From JACNIZ01 sp964344765 (lineage in GTDB: Bacteria; Planctomycetota; UBA1135), in the NCBI GenBank assembly GCA_964344765.1, contig CAYFOM010000001.1:1-64000 (forward strand): a stretch of 64,000 bases of DNA, read 5' to 3'. Position 1 is the first letter of the stretch; each line of letters opens with the position of its first letter. This document shows positions 42,462-51,952 of this stretch, in pieces. Both the position numbers and the translations under genes were made by a program. The notes beneath the pieces were generated by a model. The model ran no database searches and was not told the DNA's origin. It was given only the letters and a program-made list of their open reading frames with translations.

Positions 42462-43184
42462 ATGCTAGAACTCCGCACTGAATGTGAATCCTGCAGCTGC
42501 GCGCTGCCCCACGACTCGGATTGCGCCTGGATTTGCTCGTACGAGTGCACATTCTGCACCGATTGCGTGGAAGGTCCGTTGGCGCGAAAGTGCCCGAATT
42601 GCGGCGGGGAATTTCAGAGGCGTCCGCGTCGGGCGGTTGCTGAGGCAGGTGCGGATGCAAGTAGTGAGCCCCAATCGGTTGTGGAGGAAACTGCCGATGT
42701 CGATTGGGCGGCCGATTGGAATTGGATTCGTGATTTGTTCCGGCGGTCATTCCGATCCACTTTTCATGCAGCAGTTGCTTCGCTGGATGCCGAAGGTGGA
42801 CCGCATCTCACGCCCATAGGCTCACTGATGTTGGCCGACCCTGGCCACGCGATTTACTTCGAAAAGTTCCCGCGTAACCTGCCGAGCAACCTTGAATCCA
42901 ATCAAGAGGTCTGCATTATGGTTGTGGACAGCAGTCGCATGTATTGGCTGAAGTCATTGCTGCGCGGGCGTTTTTCCAAGCCACCAGCGGTTCGTCTTTA
43001 TGGCGTGGTCGGCGATAAACGCGACGCGACCGAAGCTGAGGTCGAGCGTTGGCAACGGCGAGTGAAGAGCGTGGGTTGGACCAAAGGCCACGCGATGATT
43101 TGGCGCGAGATGAGCCAGGTGCGGGATATACGCTTCACGCGTTGGGAAACCGTCGAAATTGGCAAGATGACCGACCCGGCGTGA
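42462..43184 (+). CDS. DUF1272 zinc-ribbon fused to a PPOX-type flavin-binding domain
   Basis: A 240-residue two-domain protein. I start at ATG 42462 because DUF1272 proteins begin MLELR; an ATG at 42441 is in frame but lies within a TAGAAT -10 box. Residues 1-55 hold eight Cys in Zn-ribbon spacing (ECESCSCALP, ICSYECTFCTDC, CPNCGGEF). Residues ~85-235 form a split-barrel pyridoxamine-oxidase/flavin reductase-like domain (FHAAVASLDAEGGPHLTPIG, then IYFEKFPRNLP, then VCIMVVDSSRMYWL). It may be a redox enzyme with a metal-binding accessory domain. The fusion is unusual to my knowledge. Confidence 0.78.
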   Translation: MLELRTECESCSCALPHDSDCAWICSYECTFCTDCVEGPLARKCPNCGGEFQRRPRRAVAEAGADASSEPQSVVEETADVDWAADWNWIRDLFRRSFRSTFHAAVASLDAEGGPHLTPIGSLMLADPGHAIYFEKFPRNLPSNLESNQEVCIMVVDSSRMYWLKSLLRGRFSKPPAVRLYGVVGDKRDATEAEVERWQRRVKSVGWTKGHAMIWREMSQVRDIRFTRWETVEIGKMTDPA

Positions 43185-44381
43185 TTATTTGACGCGCACG
43201 GCTTCGGCGTACTTCTCGAGTAGCTTTTCGGCGAGCTGACCAGACTGCAAGGTGAAGGAGCTGCGTTTGAGATATGCCTGCAGTTCCTTCTCCAGCTTGT
43301 CGCCGGCCGAAGTTTTGCGCGCGGGGAACAACACCGGACGTTCTTCTAACAACTCGAACATCACCTCGCCTTCTTCAATCACGCCGGCGACGACGCGCTT
43401 GCGGCGGAAGTCTTTGACGCCTTGCTCCAGTTGTTTGCGGATCGGTGATTTGGCGAATCCATACTCCACCGCAGCTTGTGCTTGAAGGAAGCTGAGGATG
43501 CGGCGCTTGTCTAAATCTTTCAGTGCCTGATTCGCTAGCGAAACTTCATGATCGCTGACCAGCGACGATAGGTAATGCGCGTCCTCGAAGATCAGCGCGT
43601 CTTCAGCCGACTTTTGACCGGAGTATTTCTTCTTCAACTTGTCGGCTTGCTTGCGCGCGGTTTCCCATTTGCCGTCGCGGTAGGCAGCGACAGCTTTGTC
43701 CAAAGCAGGGACTAAGGGGTGTTCCAACGCAGGTGCGGGTGCGGCCGACAGCAATGCGTCGAGTTTTTTGATCAATGCTTTTTCACTACTTTTGGGATCG
43801 CCTTGCCACGCGACGAATCCACTGCGGCTAATCACCCACAAATAATTCGCGCGCGAATGTCCGCCTTGCAAATAGGGCGAGGCGGAATCCGGCGGATAGG
43901 AAACGATTTCCCAAGGCAGCTCGAAGGTTTCGGCGAAGTCATCCAAGCCGTCTTGTTTGGCGGCTAAGCCAATCACGCCTAATCCTCGATCTTCGTTGGC
44001 GAGCACCAAATCGCGCAACAGCGGCAGCGTATGGAAGGTGGCATCTTGCGATTGCGGATCGACCAAATGGATCAGAATGACGTCGCCCGCCATGGCTTCG
44101 AACGGCGATTTACCTTGGGATGCCGAGTCGGCCATGTTGCCGAGGATCATCACTTTTTCCGGATCGACGCCTTCCCGAATTTGCCTCTTCGCTTGTTCCA
44201 ATGCCTCTTTGATCTTGGCGGCCTCCTCCGGGTCCACCAACTCCTTGGTGCTCAAACCAAGCGGCGGCGCCGGCTGGCCTACGACGGCTGGGAAAAGATT
44301 GGACTCCGCAGATTGCTCGGGCTGTTGCGCCGCGACCGGCAGAGCCAGGATCATGGTGAGGTACAGGGGGTTCACGATCAT
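43185..44381 (-). CDS. Secreted protein with thioredoxin-like fold lacking active-site Cys
   Basis: A 398-residue exported protein. The signal peptide is LYLTMILALPVAAQ, with cleavage after about residue 18. Residues 30-215 resemble a TlpA/AhpC-type thioredoxin fold (VVGQPAPPLGLS, MAGDVILIHLVDPQSQDATFH, ANYLWVISRSGFVAWQGD), but the CxxC position has no Cys, so it is not a standard oxidoreductase. Residues 220-398 are helical and Lys-rich. Its stop abuts the stop of the convergent DUF1272-PPOX gene. A TAAGCT -10 box predicts a leader of about 10 bases. Confidence 0.68.
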   Translation of the reverse strand: MIVNPLYLTMILALPVAAQQPEQSAESNLFPAVVGQPAPPLGLSTKELVDPEEAAKIKEALEQAKRQIREGVDPEKVMILGNMADSASQGKSPFEAMAGDVILIHLVDPQSQDATFHTLPLLRDLVLANEDRGLGVIGLAAKQDGLDDFAETFELPWEIVSYPPDSASPYLQGGHSRANYLWVISRSGFVAWQGDPKSSEKALIKKLDALLSAAPAPALEHPLVPALDKAVAAYRDGKWETARKQADKLKKKYSGQKSAEDALIFEDAHYLSSLVSDHEVSLANQALKDLDKRRILSFLQAQAAVEYGFAKSPIRKQLEQGVKDFRRKRVVAGVIEEGEVMFELLEERPVLFPARKTSAGDKLEKELQAYLKRSSFTLQSGQLAEKLLEKYAEAVRVK

Positions 44382-44435
44382 AGGCTGTGCATTGGACAGC
44401 TTAGGCTAGTGGGTGGTAGCGCGGTTGTTACGCAA

Positions 44436-45752
44436 TTATCCGCGGATCACCCATTTGATCAACTGGCCGATCTTCGGCGCTTGACCCTGCATCAAAATGC
44501 CGACGCGGAAGATTCGGCCGCCGGCCCACACGCAGAAGAGTGTGCATGCAATCAAGCCGAGTAAGCCAACCCAGGGTTGCCAGGTGGGTACGCCGGCCGG
44601 AGTGGACATGCGCAGCATCATCAATACTGGTGTGAACGGCGGGAATAGCGACATGCCGGTAGCGAAGTTGCCGAGCGGTTCTTTGACCACCGGGAACCAG
44701 ACGAACATCGGGATCATCATGGGCGCCATGACGAATGGCATCAGCGATTGCGTTTCACTGGCTTCGTTGCATGCCGCACCAACAGCAGCGAGCAGCGCGC
44801 CGAACATGAAGATCGCGGTGATGAGGAAGGTCAGCATCCACGGCAGCAATTCATAGGGAACTTTGTCGTTGATGCCCATGTAGGTGGTCAGCGAATAACC
44901 GATGACCAGGTAAAAGCTCAAGCTCGTCAAGCTGACGCCGACGCCACCGATGAGTTTGCCCATCATCAAGCTGAATGGCGAGATGGACCCCAGCAGGAGT
45001 TCGGATACGCGACGCGTTTTTTCTTCGAGTGTGGACGTCAGCAACGGCATCGCGCCGAACATGATCATCATAAACAGCATCATCATCATGCCCATCGGCA
45101 CGAACACGGCTTGCAGTTCGTTGGTGCGCTCGGCGGCTTCGACTTCGCCGGTTTTGACGTCGCGCGACACCAAACCGACGGTTTCGATGGAGGCGCGATT
45201 GGTAATGCGTCGTACTTCTTGCAAATCAACGCCGGATTCGGCCGCGCGAATTTCTTGCAGCTTGCTATTCACCGGCCACCACAGCCATTGGCGCATGTCT
45301 TGGCTGAGCGGGTTGTCGGTGTAATACAAGATGTCGCGGTCGACGTTCATCTTCTCGGCGTGCACGACGTCGGCGCCGATTTCGAGGAAGGCGTAGAGTT
45401 CTCGTTTGCGCACTCGATTGGAGAGATCGAGCCGTTGTTGATCCGGGTTGACGTCGTCCGGTTTGACGATTTCGAGTACAAATCCCGGTTTGATTTTTTC
45501 GCCGGTTTCTTCGTCGTGGGTGACTTCGGCGTTGCGAGCGTTGGCGCTTTCAACCAGCGATTCGGCGATGACACCGGAACGGTCGATGATGGCTAAATGC
45601 TGGTCATCGGCGTCGACCTTATCTTTCATTAGCAGCACAACCACTAAGCCGCCGCATGCCAAGATGGGGGCTAGAGCTAAGCCGATCAAAAAGCCTTTGG
45701 TACGAACTTGAGCGGCGTATTCGCGGCGGGCAATGCGCAGAGCTTTGTTCAT
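44436..45752 (-). CDS. ABC-2 type transporter permease (NatB-like)
   Basis: A 438-residue permease. A cytoplasmic start (NKALRIARREYAAQVRTKGF) leads into the first membrane helix, a ~150-residue periplasmic loop follows, and five to six helices lie in the C-terminal half (MGMMMMLFMMIMFGAMPLLTS onward). The form matches NatB/YhaP-type ABC-2 exporters that move Na+ or other small molecules out. Its ATG overlaps the stop of the ATPase gene (ATGA), so the two make one transporter. The substrate is not defined. Confidence 0.88.
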   Translation of the reverse strand: MNKALRIARREYAAQVRTKGFLIGLALAPILACGGLVVVLLMKDKVDADDQHLAIIDRSGVIAESLVESANARNAEVTHDEETGEKIKPGFVLEIVKPDDVNPDQQRLDLSNRVRKRELYAFLEIGADVVHAEKMNVDRDILYYTDNPLSQDMRQWLWWPVNSKLQEIRAAESGVDLQEVRRITNRASIETVGLVSRDVKTGEVEAAERTNELQAVFVPMGMMMMLFMMIMFGAMPLLTSTLEEKTRRVSELLLGSISPFSLMMGKLIGGVGVSLTSLSFYLVIGYSLTTYMGINDKVPYELLPWMLTFLITAIFMFGALLAAVGAACNEASETQSLMPFVMAPMMIPMFVWFPVVKEPLGNFATGMSLFPPFTPVLMMLRMSTPAGVPTWQPWVGLLGLIACTLFCVWAGGRIFRVGILMQGQAPKIGQLIKWVIRG

Positions 45753-46681
45753 GACTGCACCTCCGTTACCGATGTTGCGGCGGCAGGCGGCGCTAAGTCC
45801 TCCGGATCCGGACCGGCAATGCGCACGAAGATGTCATGCAGCGATGGTTTGGCCAATTCGAAATGCGTGACACGGCTTTGACCCATTGCCGCAGCCAAAA
45901 CTTGTTGATGATCGACGCCGGGCTCCAAATGCAAATCCAAAAACTTGCCGTGTTCCGTGCGTGAGTCCACTCCCGGAAGTTCACCAATCGTCTGTTCTGC
46001 TTTCAGGCGAACGGTGTCATTGCCGAATTGATCTTGAATGGCTTCCAGCGTTCCATCGAGCACCTTTTTGCCTTTGTAGATCATGAAAATGAAATCGCAC
46101 AACTGCTCAGCGGCGGCCATGTCGTGGGTGCTGAAGATCACTGTCGATCCGTTGCGTTGCAAATCCAGCACCGCGTCGCGGATGACGTCGGCATTGACCG
46201 GGTCCAGGCCGGTGAAGGGTTCATCCAAAATCATCAACTCGGGCTTGGAAATCACTGCCGAGATGAATTGAATTTTTTGACCCATGCCTTTACTGAGCGC
46301 TTCAACCTTTTGATTGGCCCACGGAGTCATTTCAAAACGCTCCAACCATTCATCGACCTCGTCGGCGACGTCGCGGCCGGACTTCATCTCGCCGAAAAAG
46401 CGCAGCATCGGTCGCAATTTCATTTTGCGATACAGCCCGCGTTCTTCCGGCAGGTAACCGATGCGATCGGTGTAGGCCTTCGTGCGATCCTCACCCAAAA
46501 CCTCAATCGTGCCGGAATCCGGATGAATAATCTTCATTATCATCCGCAACGTCGTCGTCTTGCCCGAACCATTCGGCCCAATAAAGCCATAAATGCAGCC
46601 AGGCGGCACGTGCAGAGAAAGGGAATCCACGGGGACGTGATCGCCAAAGGACTTGCTGACTTCGTGTATTTGAACGGCCAC
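45749..46681 (-). CDS. ABC transporter ATP-binding protein (NatA-like)
   Basis: A 310-residue ATPase. Walker A is IGPNGSGKTTTLRM, the signature loop is LSKGMGQKIQFISAV, and Walker B is ELMILDEPFTGLDP, with the switch His in VIFSTHDMAAAEQL. The C-terminal ~90 residues form the usual NatA-type accessory region. The frame begins with GTG at 46681. It energises the adjacent ABC-2 permease. Confidence 0.92.
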   Translation of the reverse strand: MAVQIHEVSKSFGDHVPVDSLSLHVPPGCIYGFIGPNGSGKTTTLRMIMKIIHPDSGTIEVLGEDRTKAYTDRIGYLPEERGLYRKMKLRPMLRFFGEMKSGRDVADEVDEWLERFEMTPWANQKVEALSKGMGQKIQFISAVISKPELMILDEPFTGLDPVNADVIRDAVLDLQRNGSTVIFSTHDMAAAEQLCDFIFMIYKGKKVLDGTLEAIQDQFGNDTVRLKAEQTIGELPGVDSRTEHGKFLDLHLEPGVDHQQVLAAAMGQSRVTHFELAKPSLHDIFVRIAGPDPEDLAPPAAATSVTEVQS

Positions 46682-46839
46682 GGTAGGGGCAGGGGTTCGG
46701 GGTGGCGCGGGCGAATTTCCAGCCTATTTCAATTCTGCCTTCATGACGAAGATTAAACCAGCATTCCACCCTGCCGAATTCTTCCCGAGCTATGATGGGC
46801 GGGTCGCATTGGCGGCGGTTTTCATCTTTGGTTGAGGAA

Positions 46840-48552
46840 ATGTCCAGCCCTTTCAAGCACCTATTGCTCTTGGCCGTCGTAATTTCATGCGCGGTAATTG
46901 GAATGATCGCGTTGCCCGACGGCGATCTGCAAACCAAGGCTGAGGTCACCCCGGACTCCATCGAGACCGAAAAACCTAGCCCAACCTCGTCAACCACGCC
47001 TTCTTCCGACGTGCTCCGCACCGAATCGACCGCAAATTTGAAAGGCCCGGTGGTTCGCGGACGGTTTGTTTTGGCAGCGGAGTTTGAGCTCGAAGATTTC
47101 GAGGTGACCGTGTCGGAGAGATACAACCAACAAACCCATTCTTCCGATAGCGCGATTGGTTTAACCGTTCATGAAGATGGGGCATTTGAATATCGTCTCA
47201 AAGACTTAGCTCCGGCCAATCTTTGGTTTGAGCAAAACGGATTCGAGGGTCGGGCTTATCGTTTGACCGGCTTGAAATTCAGCGCGGAAAAGGAATACTC
47301 ACCCGCTTTGCGCGCGCGCGTTGATGTGGAATCGTCAGGCAAGCCGCAATACATCGACTTAGGCGAGGTGGAATTGATTGCCGACCGGCCGATGGTGCAT
47401 GGGGTGATCCGATATGGGAATGGGGGAGTCGTGGCTCGGAGATTGCTGAGCATCCACCGCTATGAACCTCAGCCTGACGGCTCCAGTTGCGCGGGCGCAT
47501 TGGTGGCCGGAAGAATCTTCACCGATCGAAGTGGCGAGTTTGCATTTTTCGCTTCAGAGGCTGAGGATTCGCAATACGTTTTGGTTGGAGGAGGTTTCGA
47601 ATTTGAGCCAATGGAATTAGTGTTCCAACCATTCGGGGAAAAACTGATCGTCGAAATGGTTTTGAGGCCGCATATCAATGGGCGTATTTTGGTGGATCCG
47701 GAAATCAACTCGGCCGATATTTCCATCGTGGCGGTCTACGAGGATGAGGATGAATTCATGCATCGGGAAGATTACGACGGCCACCTAGAGAGCATGATTC
47801 AGTTTAGTAGGCGAGTTAAGAACCATACTCCTGTACGCTTGGAGTTCGTAACACGCACGCGTGAGCCAATTTATCTGACACAGGAATACACGCTGGCAAG
47901 CGGACAGAGTGAATATCCAGCTGAATTAAACCCATTAGATCTACGCGGCAAGCTTCGGGTTAGTCACATTTCGGTTTTCGACTCAATGGGCAATCCACTA
48001 ACTGGGCGCGCCGAATTCAAACACAAAATCCAACAGCCACGCACCAACCAAATCGCGACGGGTCGCCAAGACACAACTGTGGTAAATGGCGAAGCCCGAA
48101 TTGCGCACGTCGAAGCCATCCCAAATGTAGTGGTCAGCGCTGACGGTTTTAACGCCAAGCGCATTCCGAATCTTGACGGCGACATCACCGTGGTCTTAGA
48201 GGATGGCTTGACGATCCAGGTGCAAATCCCGCAGGAGCTCACACATTACCGAGATGGGGTGATGAAGCTTTATTTGTCGCCGATGGATCTTGGCGATGGC
48301 GTAAGTTTTCCCATTCTCCCAGGTGCATTTGACGGTCAAGGAATTGCAAGTGTGCAATTGCCACGCAGCGGTGAATATCAATTCCGCCTGGATTATCGGC
48401 CGCTCATGATTGAGTCGGAAAGCGAATTGGAGGGATCCAAGAATGAACTGCCCCGAACCATTTCCATCGCCAAGCAATCTCACCACGTGCATAGCAATAA
48501 CCAAGTCATCACTCTGCACGTCTCCAACTCGGAGCTGGCGAAGATCGAATAA
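46840..48552 (+). CDS. Large secreted protein of unknown function
   Basis: A 570-residue exported protein. I start at ATG 46840 (MSSPFKHLLLLAVVIS), which begins a clear signal sequence or N-terminal anchor; an upstream ATG at 46792 adds 16 residues not like a signal. A Ser/Thr/Pro linker follows (PSPTSSTTPSSD). The rest is beta-rich with repeated immunoglobulin-like or carboxypeptidase-regulatory-like segments (for example LRVSHISVFDSMGNPLTGRAEF). No enzyme motif is seen. It is likely a surface protein. Confidence 0.65.
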   Translation: MSSPFKHLLLLAVVISCAVIGMIALPDGDLQTKAEVTPDSIETEKPSPTSSTTPSSDVLRTESTANLKGPVVRGRFVLAAEFELEDFEVTVSERYNQQTHSSDSAIGLTVHEDGAFEYRLKDLAPANLWFEQNGFEGRAYRLTGLKFSAEKEYSPALRARVDVESSGKPQYIDLGEVELIADRPMVHGVIRYGNGGVVARRLLSIHRYEPQPDGSSCAGALVAGRIFTDRSGEFAFFASEAEDSQYVLVGGGFEFEPMELVFQPFGEKLIVEMVLRPHINGRILVDPEINSADISIVAVYEDEDEFMHREDYDGHLESMIQFSRRVKNHTPVRLEFVTRTREPIYLTQEYTLASGQSEYPAELNPLDLRGKLRVSHISVFDSMGNPLTGRAEFKHKIQQPRTNQIATGRQDTTVVNGEARIAHVEAIPNVVVSADGFNAKRIPNLDGDITVVLEDGLTIQVQIPQELTHYRDGVMKLYLSPMDLGDGVSFPILPGAFDGQGIASVQLPRSGEYQFRLDYRPLMIESESELEGSKNELPRTISIAKQSHHVHSNNQVITLHVSNSELAKIE

Positions 48553-48718
48553 GCAGGATTGTGGAATTTTGGATGCGAAAGTGGGATTTGTTGAGACGCA
48601 TAGGTGTCGAAAAACGTTCGTGTTGATTCCGCGATGCGGGCCTGCCAAGTTTTGAAGAAATCCGGAAGAAAAACACGGTTTTATGGGACTGGCGAGCGCG
48701 TGCCGACGTTGAAGTCCG

Positions 48719-50092
48719 ATGACTACATCTTCGAAATTTTGTCTCCTCGCCACTGCCGGTTTATTGGCAGCGGTTTCAACTCCACGAACACTCCTCGCTC
48801 AGGGCCCGACTTACAACATCGAGTCCATTGGCACGCTCAGTCAAAACCAGCCGGATGACAGTGCAGCAACCGGCATCAACAACCACAGCTACGTCGTAGG
48901 CTCCTCCTTGGTCACGACCGGCAGTGGCGCGACCGGCATTCGCGCGGTGCGTCGTACGCCGGCTGCATTGGTTCAACTTGCGCCAGTGATTGGCTGGGCC
49001 AACAAAATGAACGACTTTGGCGACGTAGTTGGCGCCAAGGATTCCGGTCCCGGCATGCGTGCTTGCATGTGGGACATCAACGGTGCATCGATGATGATCC
49101 ACGTCGGCTCGCTGGATAACAGCGAAGCGATGGACATCAACACTTATGGCGAAGTCGTCGGTGTTTACGATTACGCTGCTGCGTCGCCGGTCAACGAGCG
49201 CCGCGGATTCTTCCGCGATGCAGCCGGGAATCTTGAGTACATGGGCACCTTCAGTGGGGCCGAATCGGCTGCGGTTGCCGTCAACGTGCTTAGCGTGGGC
49301 ACCGGTTGGGTCAATAACAGCATTGGTGATCGCATCGCCGTTCGCTGGGATACCGACGCGACCAACCCGGTTCTTTCTGCGCTATTTACTGGCGGTCAGG
49401 ACAGCTGGGGAACCGACATCAACATCGATGGCAGCATTGTTGGAAGTTTGGATGACGGGGTGAACCCGGTTTCCGGTTTCCTCTACTGGTTTGGAACACC
49501 TATCACTCTACCGACTCCATACCCGACCGAAGATACCTTCCCTGTTGCGGTAAACAGCTTTGACTGGGCGGTTGGAAACACGTCTAACGGTACTTCCAAC
49601 CACTGTTTGGTGTGGAAGGACAATCAAAACGTGTTTGACTTGCAGACCCTGTTGCCCGCCGGTTCCGGTTGGACGCTGGAAGAGGTTACCGACATCAATG
49701 ATCTCGGTGAAATCACGGGTTGGGGTTACTACAACGGCAACAAGCGGGGTTTCCGCATGACGCCCGATGTCGCTCTTCCGGTTTATGGCGGTATTCAGCC
49801 CGCCTTGGCTAAGTCGAACAACTCGGCATTCCACGGGGACGGATTCACACCTGGTGGAACCGTTCATATTGTTTGGAGCACGCAATATGGTAACGACACC
49901 TATATGGGAGTCAGCACTGACTTGAACAACCCGCAGCTACTGGTCGCGACGACCGCCGATAGCAATGGCCGGGTGTACCTTCCGCACAATCTCCACAACA
50001 GCTTTTACAACCAAACGATGATGTCTCACGCCATCGATCTCTCCGCAAGTGTTGCCAGTAAGCGCCGCACTCAAATTATTCACGCACGCTAA
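48719..50092 (+). CDS. Secreted HAF-repeat protein
   Basis: A 457-residue exported protein. Signal peptide: CLLATAGLLAAVSTPRTLLA. The body is a series of HAF-type extracellular repeats of about 45-55 residues, each with an ...D/N-I-N-x-x-G-x-V-V-G core: INNHSYVVGSSL, MNDFGDVVGAKDS, INTYGEVVGVYDY, NIDGSIVGSLDD and INDLGEITGWGYYNG. These fold as a beta-propeller-like array. A C-terminal region of ~110 residues follows without an obvious sorting signal. It is probably extracellular and structural or binding. Confidence 0.82.
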   Translation: MTTSSKFCLLATAGLLAAVSTPRTLLAQGPTYNIESIGTLSQNQPDDSAATGINNHSYVVGSSLVTTGSGATGIRAVRRTPAALVQLAPVIGWANKMNDFGDVVGAKDSGPGMRACMWDINGASMMIHVGSLDNSEAMDINTYGEVVGVYDYAAASPVNERRGFFRDAAGNLEYMGTFSGAESAAVAVNVLSVGTGWVNNSIGDRIAVRWDTDATNPVLSALFTGGQDSWGTDINIDGSIVGSLDDGVNPVSGFLYWFGTPITLPTPYPTEDTFPVAVNSFDWAVGNTSNGTSNHCLVWKDNQNVFDLQTLLPAGSGWTLEEVTDINDLGEITGWGYYNGNKRGFRMTPDVALPVYGGIQPALAKSNNSAFHGDGFTPGGTVHIVWSTQYGNDTYMGVSTDLNNPQLLVATTADSNGRVYLPHNLHNSFYNQTMMSHAIDLSASVASKRRTQIIHAR

Positions 50093-50185
50093 CCGTTTAG
50101 GGCAGGGTTTCCTGTCCGTCTCTTCGCGGCTGAGGATTACTAATTATGGTTTTCCTCGGCCGTATTTTTTGTGCCGCCCCCAGCT

Positions 50186-51826
50186 TTAAGGAAGGACGTC
50201 GACCACTAATTCCGCCGAAGTGAACTTCGGGTCCTTGCCTGGCCGCATGCAAACTGCAGCAAAGCGCAACTGCTGGCCGACCAAAAAGCTCAGGTCGCCG
50301 GGCAATACTTCGAATCCCGCTGTTGCATTCCCAAAACGGTCCAACACACCATGGGCGTGATAAGTCTTCGCCGGCCAATACTGGTTATTCCAACTAAGCT
50401 CATAAGCCGTGTCATAAACCAACGGAATCCAAATTTGGTGCTCATGCCAACCGGGTCCGCTGGTGGACAGAACCAAACGGTATTCAAAGCCCTTGGTGCG
50501 ATCGGGAAAATCCAAATCAAAGCGAATCGATCCCCCTTGAGCCGACGAGATTTCATTGCGGTTTGCAGACAGGAACTGGGACGGCGAGCCGACATAAACG
50601 CGCTGGAGTTTGGAGCTGGAAAGCAATAATTCGTCCAAACCGTCCCCGTTGAGATCACCAAGGACTTCGATAGTGCGGCCGAAACGAGCGTCATCCTCAC
50701 CCGTTTTAATACGGTCAATACGCCTTCCAGTTGCCCCGGAATAGGACAGCACGGTACCCCCAAACGCCGAACTCGCGTAGCTCCAGTTGGGTGCACCGAC
50801 GGCAAAATCGGTGACGCCGTCCAAATCCATATCACCAACCTCAGCTACCGAAGTTCCAAAGCCGGAGTGTGAGCGAGTTCCCACCAATGTGAACAACAAC
50901 GAACCGTCCACCCCCGAAAAAATTGCTGCCGCACCGGTTTTGCTATTACTGCCATCTTTAGTCTCGGGCGCGCCGGACAATATATCGGCAACTCCGTCGC
51001 CGTTGAAGTCATCAATGATTTCAATCGATTCGCCTATTCCGATCATTTGGGTTGGTGTAGGGATCGACATCATTAGGGAGCCATCGTGGCCGGAATAAAC
51101 GTGGATCGTTCCTTTTGGATTCGACAGATTCGATTCGTCGGGGGCACCAATCAAATAATCATTCACGTTGTCGCCATTTAGATCTGCTGATGAGGCGGAG
51201 CTAATGCCAAAGCGAGAGTTGCTACCGACTCCGGAATGGATACGCAGGAGCGAACCATCGGCACCGGAGAGTAGATATGCGTTTGGCTGGGATGCATTGG
51301 GTTCGGTCAGCAGCAGCTCGTGTGCACCGTCGCCGTCGACGTCACCGACCGAATGAAGGAAGTGCCCAAATTCGGTCAAGCTATAAGCGAAATTGTTGCC
51401 TGATATCGTCCAAAGCTCTGTCCAGTCACTGGATCGATAAACTTGGACCAATCCACCATCCCTCCGCGCCCAGGATCCGACCGCAACGTCTGCCAACCCA
51501 TCGCCATCGACATCGCCCAGTGCGGCGACTGCCTTGCCTAGGCCGCAGCCTCGATAGGGGCCATCGATTAGGCCGACCCGCTCACCGCTAGTACCCGAAT
51601 AAATGAGCACCGCACCTGCACCTCCAACATTGCCGTAATCGCCTTGATAGGTGCCAACAATAATGTCATCGATGCCATCGCCGGTTAGGTCTGGACTGGC
51701 AGCGATTTGATCGCCGAATAGGTCGTACTTCGATTCGTGAAGTTCATGAAGGGTATCCCAACCGCCGCCGCCTTGGGCTAACGAGGCTGGGAGGGCGAGA
51801 AGTAAGTTGATTGAAAGTGGAAACAT
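50186..51826 (-). CDS. Secreted FG-GAP repeat protein
   Basis: A 546-residue exported beta-propeller protein. Signal peptide: MFPLSINLLLALPASLAQ. Residues ~25-420 hold about seven integrin-alpha-type FG-GAP repeats, each with a calcium loop such as DLTGDGIDDIIVG, DVDGDGLADVAVG, DLNGDNVNDYLIG, DFNGDGVADILSG, DMDLDGVTDFAVG and DLNGDGLDELLLS. A C-terminal beta domain of ~130 residues completes it. Such proteins act in adhesion or as extracellular binding scaffolds. Confidence 0.9.
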   Translation of the reverse strand: MFPLSINLLLALPASLAQGGGGWDTLHELHESKYDLFGDQIAASPDLTGDGIDDIIVGTYQGDYGNVGGAGAVLIYSGTSGERVGLIDGPYRGCGLGKAVAALGDVDGDGLADVAVGSWARRDGGLVQVYRSSDWTELWTISGNNFAYSLTEFGHFLHSVGDVDGDGAHELLLTEPNASQPNAYLLSGADGSLLRIHSGVGSNSRFGISSASSADLNGDNVNDYLIGAPDESNLSNPKGTIHVYSGHDGSLMMSIPTPTQMIGIGESIEIIDDFNGDGVADILSGAPETKDGSNSKTGAAAIFSGVDGSLLFTLVGTRSHSGFGTSVAEVGDMDLDGVTDFAVGAPNWSYASSAFGGTVLSYSGATGRRIDRIKTGEDDARFGRTIEVLGDLNGDGLDELLLSSSKLQRVYVGSPSQFLSANRNEISSAQGGSIRFDLDFPDRTKGFEYRLVLSTSGPGWHEHQIWIPLVYDTAYELSWNNQYWPAKTYHAHGVLDRFGNATAGFEVLPGDLSFLVGQQLRFAAVCMRPGKDPKFTSAELVVDVLP

Positions 51827-51952
51827 GGAACGAATCTGAATGTTCCTAACTTAGTAAAGAAATCTCCAAGGTCTCCCACGACCCCCCAAAAAATACTTCT
51901 CAAATGCGCCGAATTTCATCGGACACATTTGGTTCTCGCTATCTGTTTGGGT

